Source of the DNA: JBNJEM01 sp051745935
GTDB taxonomy: Bacteria; Planctomycetota; Planctomycetia; Pirellulales; Pirellulaceae
Length of the DNA stretch: 18,416 nt
Direction: 5' to 3'
Assembly: GCA_051745935.1 (NCBI GenBank)
Contig: JBNJEM010000075.1
Location: 1 to 18,416, forward strand
Position 1 is the stretch's first letter. Every line of letters starts with the position of its first letter. Below the pieces are notes generated by a model that saw nothing but the letters and a program-made list of their open reading frames with translations, did no database searches and had not been told where the DNA came from. Positions 13,118-18,416 of this stretch are shown here, in pieces. A program made the translations under genes and the position numbers.

Positions 13118-14974
13118 ATGATGGTGATCAACGGGATGGGGTGCTTGCCCGTTTGGGGACGGAGTCGATTACACTTGAGGCAGCCGGATTTGTCCGGTTT
13201 GTCCGGGTGGAAAGCTGCTCGACGCGGGCCGTCCTCCCGTTGCTCGGACTCGCGGCGGACAAAGTCATCCGCGACGGGTATAAAGGGGATTGTGGCGCTG
13301 TTGGCGATCGCCATCGTGCACATCCCGTTAGGGGGCAGGTTGCACGGGTACACGCCGGAGAGCCCCGAGGTACGGCGGATGGCGGCGGCGGCCATGGCCT
13401 ATTTGGAGGAGCACGGGAAGACCCAGGAGGGGCAGCTGTTGGGGGGGGAGGCCCTGGTTGGGCTCGCGGCCTACAAATACAACCGCCGGTTTGGGAATGA
13501 CCCGCGCGCCTTGCCGCAGCTGACGCAAGGAGCCCTGGAGCGGGTGGTGCGGGAGGTGGGCCGAAGCAAGGCGAACAGGAGCAGAAACTACACTCTGGGC
13601 ATTGTCTTGATGCTGTTGTCGGAAGTGCAGTCGCAACAGCATGTCTCAACCACCCAGGCGTACCTGGCTGAGCTGTTAGATCGCCAGAAACCCCATGGCG
13701 GATGGGGATACATGACCGATCCGCATCAGGAGACGGGCGACCTGTCGCAGCTGCAATATGCCGTCCTGGGGCTCTGGTCCGCGCGGGACGCGGGCCTGGA
13801 GGTTCCGAACCGAAGCATGGTGGACGTGGTAAACTACGTGATTCGGGTCCAGGACCCGGAGGGAGGGTGGGCCTACCAGGGACGTGATCCGATGACGCGG
13901 GCCTTGGGCCCTGATCCCAGCAACTACAGCCGGCAGCCACAGCCGTCCGGCGACATCAAGCGGGCGCGAACGGCGGCGGGGCTCGGGAGCTTGTACGTGG
14001 GGGCCGATTTTCTGGGGCTGGTGGACACGCGGAGGGAGCGCGCGGCGTCCAGTGAGGACTTGCCGCCCGCCCTGGTGCCGGTGCGCGAGCGAGAGCAGGA
14101 GGAAGGGTCGGTTGATCAAGCGAGCGGCGGCGTGCCCATGAGGTATTGGCAGCGAGCGGTGCAAGATGGCCACCGGTGGTTCAGTCGAACGTCGCTGAGC
14201 ACCGGAAAACATCAGTATTACCACCTGTACGCGATGGAGCGGTTATACAGTTTCAAGGACAAATTGGAGGGGGGCGAGGAGCCGGAACCGGCCTGGTACG
14301 ACGAGGGCGTGCGGATCCTGCGCGAACGACAGAAGGAGGACGGGTCTTGGGGGCGAGGGCCGGGGGACTTCATATGCTGCAGCTCACCGGTGGCCACGGC
14401 GTTTGGCGTGTTGTTTTTGGTCCGCGGCACGCAGTTGACGGTGGAACGCGACGTGGATCGGGACGGAATCCTGCACGGCGGCCGGGGACTGCCCACCGAT
14501 GTGGCGGCGGCCCGGGTACGCGGCAGTCGGATCGTGTCGCCAGCCATTACCGGCGAGGTGGACGATTTGATTACGATGTTGGAGGACGAGGAGGGGGAGA
14601 AAATCGAAAGTATGCTGGAAACCCCCGGCACCTTATCATTGAGCGGGCTGGAACAAGGCGGCGGGGAGTACGCCACGCGGTTGGTTCGCATTCTCCGCTC
14701 GGGACAATCGTATAAAGCCCGCGTGGTGGCCGCTCGCGCGCTGGGACGTCAGGGCGAGTTGGATAACGTGCCGGTGTTGATTCATGCCTTGACCGATCCC
14801 GATCCTCGAGTCGTGCGAGCAGCTCGAGACGCCCTTCGTCTAACCAGCCGAAAAGTGGGCGGGTTTGGTTTATCCGACGAACCGTCCCCCGATGAACTGA
14901 GGGCGGTTATTGAGAAATGGAAAAGATGGTACAAGTCGGTCCGGCCGGATGCCGTTTTTCTCGATCCCGATTGA
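13118..14974 (+). CDS. Secreted squalene-cyclase/prenyltransferase-like repeat protein with HEAT-like C-terminus
   Basis: About 540-620 aa depending on the start. A hydrophobic segment (GIVALLAIAIVHIPLGG, from 13286) acts as signal peptide or anchor. An alpha/alpha-toroid domain follows with QW-type motifs: DRQKPHGGWGYM (near 13680), VQDPEGGWAYQG (near 13850) and RQKEDGSWGRGP (near 14330). The C-terminus has HEAT-like repeats (ARALGRQGELDNVPVLIHAL, DPDPRVVRAARDALR; 14730-14860). The catalytic DxDD of cyclases was not seen, so it is more likely a scaffold or binding protein. Start is uncertain: ATG 13118 has a Shine-Dalgarno-like AGAGGGGG, GTG 13067 is further upstream, and GTG 13292 lies just before the hydrophobic segment. 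A family-A repeat supplies the coding sequence between 13175 and 13284. First gene of the ExbBD operon. Confidence 0.82.
   Translation: MMVINGMGCLPVWGRSRLHLRQPDLSGLSGWKAARRGPSSRCSDSRRTKSSATGIKGIVALLAIAIVHIPLGGRLHGYTPESPEVRRMAAAAMAYLEEHGKTQEGQLLGGEALVGLAAYKYNRRFGNDPRALPQLTQGALERVVREVGRSKANRSRNYTLGIVLMLLSEVQSQQHVSTTQAYLAELLDRQKPHGGWGYMTDPHQETGDLSQLQYAVLGLWSARDAGLEVPNRSMVDVVNYVIRVQDPEGGWAYQGRDPMTRALGPDPSNYSRQPQPSGDIKRARTAAGLGSLYVGADFLGLVDTRRERAASSEDLPPALVPVREREQEEGSVDQASGGVPMRYWQRAVQDGHRWFSRTSLSTGKHQYYHLYAMERLYSFKDKLEGGEEPEPAWYDEGVRILRERQKEDGSWGRGPGDFICCSSPVATAFGVLFLVRGTQLTVERDVDRDGILHGGRGLPTDVAAARVRGSRIVSPAITGEVDDLITMLEDEEGEKIESMLETPGTLSLSGLEQGGGEYATRLVRILRSGQSYKARVVAARALGRQGELDNVPVLIHALTDPDPRVVRAARDALRLTSRKVGGFGLSDEPSPDELRAVIEKWKRWYKSVRPDAVFLDPD
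13175..13284 (+). repeat. Family-A dispersed repeat, full copy 2, inside the 5' end of the cyclase-like gene
   Basis: The core TCCGGGTGGAAAGCTGCTCG...CAAAGTCATCCGCGACGGGTAT matches copies 1 and 3 with only a few differences. Near its left end it carries a short duplicated TTGTCCGG block absent from the others. It terminates immediately before the signal-peptide codons of the squalene-cyclase-like gene and is open in that gene's frame. Confidence 0.9.
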
Positions 14975-15372
14975 GTGTAGGGCCGTGATGGTGGACAAGT
15001 GTGGTGGCACGCGCGCTGGTTCCATGTTTTCAGTGTCCATGGGCGCTGGCTTGGGTTTCGAACCCGCTCACCACCCAGCCTGATTTGTTCCCAATCCTTT
15101 TACCGCCGGAAGCAAAACGTGATTCCCGCTTCCAAAACGCGTTGGGCGGTGGTAAGCCGGACTGGTTTTTAAGGGCGTTTTACCGCCGGAAGCAAAACGT
15201 GATTCCCGCTTCGAAAACGCGTTGGGCGGTGGTAAGCCGGACTGGTTTTTAAGGGCGTTTTACCGCCGGAAGCAAAACGTGATTCCCGCTTCGAACGCCG
15301 CTTGGCGAGCAAGAAGCCTGAACGGTTTTGTGATGGCCTTTGGGTAGCGTTGTTGAGTGTCATGGTGTAAGT
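14975..15372. other. Intergenic region with family-B tandem repeats
   Basis: A 398-bp gap between the cyclase-like gene and the single-pass membrane protein. 14975-15100 shows nothing I can name. 15101-15340 is the family-B array. The last 30 bp form the upstream region of the next gene, whose ribosome site is weak (GTAAGT before the ATG). No terminator was seen, so read-through from the upstream gene is possible. Confidence 0.6.
15101..15340 (+). repeat. Family-B tandem repeat, three 80-bp units
   Basis: Units start at 15101, 15181 and 15261 with exact 80-bp spacing. Units 1 and 2 are nearly identical and unit 3 diverges in its second half. Unit 1 holds two nested inverted repeats: outer ACCGCC (15102-15107) with GGCGGT (15145-15150), and inner GGAAGC (15108-15113) with GCTTCC (15128-15133). 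In units 2 and 3 the inner right arm is GCTTCG. The same blocks occur inverted at 424-585. Since 80 is not a multiple of three, any reading frame breaks between units, which argues against a coding role. Confidence 0.9.
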
Positions 15373-16251
15373 ATGGGGACTCAAACGAAACAATTCCCCT
15401 TGGCGGTTTCGGCCTATGACCGGGCGGCCAGTTGGGTCATCGCGTTGAATATTCTGGTCGGCTTGGCGGTCGCGCTTATGTTTTTGCTCTGGCTGGGCCA
15501 GAATATCAATCTCGAGACTGAGCAGAGTGACGTAGTGCGGGCGGAGAACATCGCGGGCCGCGGGGATCACGCGGCGGGCATCGCGCGGGATCTGGAAGCG
15601 CCTGGGATTGATGAATTGCAGGAGGAGACCGAGCCGGTTGTGGAACAGTTGTTGGAAGCGATGACGGAGGTGGTGAGCGAGCAGGCGGCGTCCCTGGACG
15701 CGCTGCAAACGAGCATGGTCAGCAGCAAGACGGGGAGCGGGTTGGGGGATAGCCGGCCGCCCGGGCCGCTCGGGGAGGGCGACAACATCATTCCGCGAGG
15801 GGAACGCTGGGAGATCAGGTACAACAGCAGCAGCCTGGACGCGTATGCTCGGCAACTGGATCATTTCGGCATTGAACTAGGGGTGATCGGGGGCGGCGAG
15901 CAACAGGTCGATTACGCGCGGAATCTGAGCAAGAGCCAGCCGGATAGGCGAAGTGGTCCCGGGGGGGAGAGCGAGGATCGGCTTTATATGCTGTGGACGT
16001 CCGGGACGCTCAAGGGATTTGATGAACGGCTTTTGCGGGCGGCTGGCATTGAGACGGCTGGCCGAATCGTGGTGCAGTTTTATCCACCGCCCGTGGAAAA
16101 CCAACTGGCGCGGATTGAGTTGGAGTACGCCGAGGAAAATGGTAAGAGTAGCGTGAAGCAGATCAAGAAAACAGTTTTTGGCGTGCGGCCGGCCGGGGGC
16201 GGCTTTGAGTATTTCGTGGAGAGCCAGCGGTACCGCCCGGTGCCGACATGA
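15373..16251 (+). CDS. Single-pass membrane protein of the ExbBD operon, TonB-like position
   Basis: A 292-aa protein with a short cytoplasmic N-terminus, one membrane helix at about 21-42 (WVIALNILVGLAVALMFLLWL), then a long acidic, probably periplasmic segment with a helical stretch (ELQEETEPVVEQLLEAM). It ends in a folded domain starting near ERWEIRYNSSSLDAYARQLDHFGIELGVIGG and running through VQFYPPPVENQLARIELEY. No family recognised and no TonB C-terminal motif. Its place directly before ExbB/ExbD genes and its topology suggest a partner that uses proton-motive force from the channel. The ATG at 15373 starts just before the conserved-looking N-terminus; a TTG at 15340 is possible. Confidence 0.7.
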   Translation: MGTQTKQFPLAVSAYDRAASWVIALNILVGLAVALMFLLWLGQNINLETEQSDVVRAENIAGRGDHAAGIARDLEAPGIDELQEETEPVVEQLLEAMTEVVSEQAASLDALQTSMVSSKTGSGLGDSRPPGPLGEGDNIIPRGERWEIRYNSSSLDAYARQLDHFGIELGVIGGGEQQVDYARNLSKSQPDRRSGPGGESEDRLYMLWTSGTLKGFDERLLRAAGIETAGRIVVQFYPPPVENQLARIELEYAEENGKSSVKQIKKTVFGVRPAGGGFEYFVESQRYRPVPT

Positions 16252-16259
16252 GGTGCGCG

Positions 16260-16277
16260 TCAGGCTTTCGAGCCTGA
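16260..16277 (+). other. Hairpin with TTCG loop between operon genes
   Basis: TCAGGCT-TTCG-AGCCTGA is a perfect 7-bp stem with a stable tetraloop, starting 9 bp after the stop codon of the upstream gene. There is no T-tract, so it is more likely an mRNA-stabilising or processing hairpin than an efficient terminator. Confidence 0.55.
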
Positions 16278-16280
16278 TAT

Positions 16281-16374
16281 ACTTCGGGCGGTCTCCGGGT
16301 GGAAAGCGGCCCGACGCAAGCCGTCCTCCCGTTGGTCGGACTCGCGGCGGACAAAGTCATCCGCGACCGGTATG
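16281..16374 (+). repeat. Family-A dispersed repeat, full copy 3
   Basis: The core starts TCCGGGTGGAAAGCGGCCCG and ends CATCCGCGACCGGTAT. It is nearly identical to copy 1 at 2305-2407. It sits between the TTCG hairpin and the ExbB start, inside the operon. The same internal frame (GLAADKVIRDRY) is open as in the other copies, but there is no ribosome site for it. Confidence 0.9.
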
Positions 16375-16427
16375 CATGGTTTCATGTTTCCCAATCAAGG
16401 GTTTTATTTTCATCGAGTAACGAAGCA

Positions 16428-17087
16428 ATGCTAATTGCCGAACTTAATGTTTTTGCCGTGCTGGGAAAACTGATGTATGCGGCCCTGGCCATGATTGCCG
16501 TTTGGGGGGTCTTCTGCGTGGTGATGGTTTGGAATCGCGTGCGGGAGAAGCGGTTTCGCAACGAAGACGAGCAGGCCGATTTTTTGGACGACTTGGACGA
16601 ACCCGTTCTTCGCGGTGATTTCGAGGCGGCGGGCGAGATGCTCGAAACCGACAAGCGAGCGATGTCGCAACTGGCGTGGCTGGCCATCGTCAACCGCGAT
16701 ATTGGCTATGCCAAGGTGCGGCAACTGGTGGTGGATCGGTTTCAACGCGACGTGTTGGCCGATTTGGAGTACCGGCTGAGCTGGGTGAATACCGTCATCA
16801 AAAGCGCGCCCATGATGGGGCTGTTGGGGACCGTGATGGGCATGATGGGCGCGTTTAAGACGTTGGCCAGTGGCGAAACGGTCAAGCCGGCCCAGCTGGC
16901 CGGTGATATCAGTTTCGCCTTGATCACCACGGCGTGCGGGTTGGCCATCGCCATTCCCCTGTTGCTGGCCGTGGCCAGTATCAATGTGCGGATCCGAAAA
17001 ATGGAGGATCTGGTGGCCGCCGGTTTGACTCGATTCCTGGAGTCTTTCCACGCGGGCTTGGCGGCCAGTGACCCTCGGCACAAATAG
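16428..17087 (+). CDS. MotA/TolQ/ExbB proton-channel family protein
   Basis: A 219-aa inner-membrane subunit of a proton-driven ExbB/ExbD-type motor. Three membrane helices are visible at about 12-36, 123-146 and 160-186, with a cytoplasmic helical loop between the first two. The family signature is clear: SAPMMGLLGTVMGMMGAF followed by ISFALITTACGLAIAIPLLLAV. The ATG at 16428 is preferred since the product then begins with the short N-terminus before helix 1; the longer frame from 16299 is translated family-A repeat. Its ribosome site is weak. ExbD follows after 58 bp. With ExbD1 and ExbD2 it should form a channel that couples proton flow to work on a periplasmic partner. Confidence 0.93.
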   Translation: MLIAELNVFAVLGKLMYAALAMIAVWGVFCVVMVWNRVREKRFRNEDEQADFLDDLDEPVLRGDFEAAGEMLETDKRAMSQLAWLAIVNRDIGYAKVRQLVVDRFQRDVLADLEYRLSWVNTVIKSAPMMGLLGTVMGMMGAFKTLASGETVKPAQLAGDISFALITTACGLAIAIPLLLAVASINVRIRKMEDLVAAGLTRFLESFHAGLAASDPRHK

Positions 17088-17145
17088 CTTGGCCGCCGCG
17101 TGGCGCGGCGAGCCCAGGCGGCATGATTCGGGAGCCAGCGAGCGC

Positions 17146-17631
17146 ATGAGACAAAGCAAACTGGATGACGCCGGACTGGTTTCCCTCCGGCGAAAGCGCC
17201 GGCAAGACGATGCGGAAATGGACATCACCCCCATGATCGACATCGTGTTCTTGTTGCTCATCTTTTTCCTGGTCGCGTCGAAGATGGACGAGGCGGCCAC
17301 GGTCAAACTGCCGCCGGCACAACGCGGCATTAACGTGTCGCAGGAAAATGCCATTATTATCATTGTGAAAAAAAATGAGCAGGGTGACGCCACGGTCGCT
17401 CGCCGCGACGGTGAGCCATTTTCCAACGCCTTGCAAGAACAGGAAAGGGAGGTGGGCGAGTACGTCGATGCCGGACTCAGCGGCACGGGGCCTTTTGATC
17501 GCCCCATGGAATCCATCATTGTCAAAGCCCAGGGAAACGTGCGGGAAGGGGAAGTGGCTCGCGTGGCCGAAGCGATTGGCCGCGTGACCGACATTGACGT
17601 TTTGCATTACGCCGTGTTGGAAGAGCGCTGA
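17146..17631 (+). CDS. ExbD/TolR-family biopolymer transporter 1
   Basis: A 161-aa single-pass protein. The N-terminal cytoplasmic stretch (1-24) is basic and is followed by MDITPMIDIVFLLLIFFLVAS. D32 in this segment is the conserved proton-carrying Asp of ExbD/TolR. The rest is a periplasmic domain ending VTDIDVLHYAVLEER. GGAG (17131-17134) lies 11 bases before the ATG at 17146. The frame is open further upstream, overlapping the end of the ExbB gene, but that part does not resemble ExbD. Confidence 0.93.
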   Translation: MRQSKLDDAGLVSLRRKRRQDDAEMDITPMIDIVFLLLIFFLVASKMDEAATVKLPPAQRGINVSQENAIIIIVKKNEQGDATVARRDGEPFSNALQEQEREVGEYVDAGLSGTGPFDRPMESIIVKAQGNVREGEVARVAEAIGRVTDIDVLHYAVLEER

Positions 17632-17646
17632 ACAAACTGGAGCCGG

Positions 17647-18279
17647 ATGATGAACGATAAGTCGCACGACGACGCGGCGCAAGGACCGGGGGACGGGACG
17701 CGGCGGCGGGCGTCCCGGTTCAAGGGAGGGCCCGGCGACGTGACCTCGGACAGTTTGGTCGAGCCCTCTGAACTGGATTTGTCGTCCCGGCACCTGGACC
17801 AGTTGGGCCAGCAAGAGGAACGCATATCGTTTGGCGCCCCGGCGGATGACGAAGCGGACATGGATATGACTCCGATGGTCGACGTCACCTTCTTGTTACT
17901 CATCTTCTTCATGGTGACGGCGGCTTTTACACTGCAACGTTCGCTGCAGGTGCCCACGCCGAAGCCGGAGGAGCCGAGCACGAAGGCGCGGCAGCAAGAT
18001 CCCACCGAAGACCCTAGTCGGGTCACGGTTCACGTGGACGAGAACAATATGTTCCGCGTGGTGACCGCGGACTGGGACTTGGAGGCGCCGAGCAAGCATG
18101 AGTTGTTGATCAAGCTGCGGGACGCGAGGGCGGAGAGCGGTCGCGGGGAGCGGCCGTCGAAGTTGCTGGTCAAGGCGAACGTGGACGCGCTGCATGAGGC
18201 GGTGGTGGCGGCACTGGACGCGGGAAGTCAGGTGAACATGGAGCAGATTCAGTTGATGATGGTGGAAGAAAATGAATAG
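17647..18279 (+). CDS. ExbD/TolR-family biopolymer transporter 2, extended N-terminus
   Basis: A 209- or 210-aa protein. The membrane helix is preceded by DMDMTPMVDVTFLLLIFF with the conserved Asp at about residue 79. It is unusual in having about 70 hydrophilic residues before the helix, rich in Asp, Gly, Arg and Ser, where ExbD normally has 15-25. The periplasmic part includes the Pro/Glu-rich linker PTPKPEEPSTKARQQD and a domain ending VNMEQIQLMMVEENE. Two adjacent ATGs (17647 and 17650) follow GGAG at 17639-17642; the second gives the better spacing. It starts 15 bp after ExbD1. The pair suggests a mixed ExbD assembly. Confidence 0.93.
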   Translation: MMNDKSHDDAAQGPGDGTRRRASRFKGGPGDVTSDSLVEPSELDLSSRHLDQLGQQEERISFGAPADDEADMDMTPMVDVTFLLLIFFMVTAAFTLQRSLQVPTPKPEEPSTKARQQDPTEDPSRVTVHVDENNMFRVVTADWDLEAPSKHELLIKLRDARAESGRGERPSKLLVKANVDALHEAVVAALDAGSQVNMEQIQLMMVEENE

Positions 18280-18351
18280 ATGCCGCCGTGGCGAGGCGTG
18301 CCGGTCGGCTTGGAGAACGGTTGACCCTATTGTTGCATAAAGACGGCGTAG

Positions 18352-18375
18352 GACGGGTCTCCAGGCCCGTCTTTT
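18352..18375 (+). terminator. Rho-independent terminator of the ExbBD operon
   Basis: GACGGGTC-TCCA-GGCCCGTC forms an 8-bp stem with one T-G wobble, followed by four T residues. It lies 72 bp after the last ExbD stop codon. The flanking AAAGACG upstream and CGTCTTT downstream could form a competing stem. Confidence 0.85.
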
Positions 18376-18416
18376 ACAGCGCATAAATGTCTTTTTGCGG
18401 TTGTTTGAAGATCTCA

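Noticed and set aside
13128..14691. Several long minus-strand frames opposite the cyclase-like gene
   Set aside because: Low-complexity Pro/Arg/Ala-rich shadows of a high-GC coding sequence.
1..18416. CRISPR arrays or complete insertion sequences
   Set aside because: No regularly spaced short repeats with unique spacers and no transposase gene were seen. The tandem repeats present have 80-81-bp units without spacers.

Overview
The window looks like a chromosomal segment from a planctomycete, probably a Pirellulales-type lineage. This is inferred from family composition rather than from a marker gene. The clues are a Tat-exported Gfo/Idh/MocA oxidoreductase, an Ala/Lys-rich extended HU protein, a squalene-cyclase-like repeat protein next to ExbB/ExbD genes, a phage-type integrase with a degenerate first catalytic box, generally high GC, and dispersed non-coding repeats.

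Layout. (1) 1-2459 is backbone: an HU-family gene, a 0.5 kb repeat-bearing intergenic region, a secreted Gfo/Idh/MocA oxidoreductase, and tRNA-Phe(GAA) on the minus strand with a textbook terminator. (2) From about 2540 to 7600 lies an accessory region of visibly lower GC. It holds a tyrosine recombinase translationally coupled to a 53-aa ORF, a 64-aa acidic protein with a strong terminator, a 550-bp non-coding stretch with palindromes and short iterated motifs, a small winged-helix protein, a leader region, and a two-gene unit of a COG1078-type HD phosphohydrolase and a YwgA/Panacea-like partner. (3) 7600-12100 is a mosaic: a Ymh/TIGR02391 C-terminal fragment with a HEPN-like R..H motif, an unknown protein overlapping a frameshifted 2-keto-4-pentenoate hydratase, a TspO-like protein overlapping a Cdd1-family helix-hairpin-helix protein, a small membrane protein, and (minus strand) a secreted two-domain DUF1579-like protein followed by a 31-aa signal-peptide mini-ORF. 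(4) 12100-13110 is non-coding, with a strong hairpin and a near-consensus promoter. (5) 13100-18375 is a backbone operon: a secreted prenyltransferase/squalene-cyclase-like repeat protein with C-terminal HEAT-like repeats, a single-pass membrane protein, ExbB/TolQ, two ExbD/TolR proteins and a Rho-independent terminator.

Two dispersed repeat families tie the backbone parts together. Family A (about 80-100 bp) has three near-identical copies, at 2305, 13175 and 16281, plus one partial inverted copy at 872. Family B (80-81 bp tandem units with nested inverted repeats) has two units at 424-585 and three at 15101-15340 in the opposite orientation. Neither family was seen inside the accessory region.

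The best candidates for under-described biology are the HD/YwgA-like pair in the integrase-associated region, the integrase lacking two canonical catalytic residues, and the ExbBD operon with its cyclase-like protein and a TonB-like single-pass partner.
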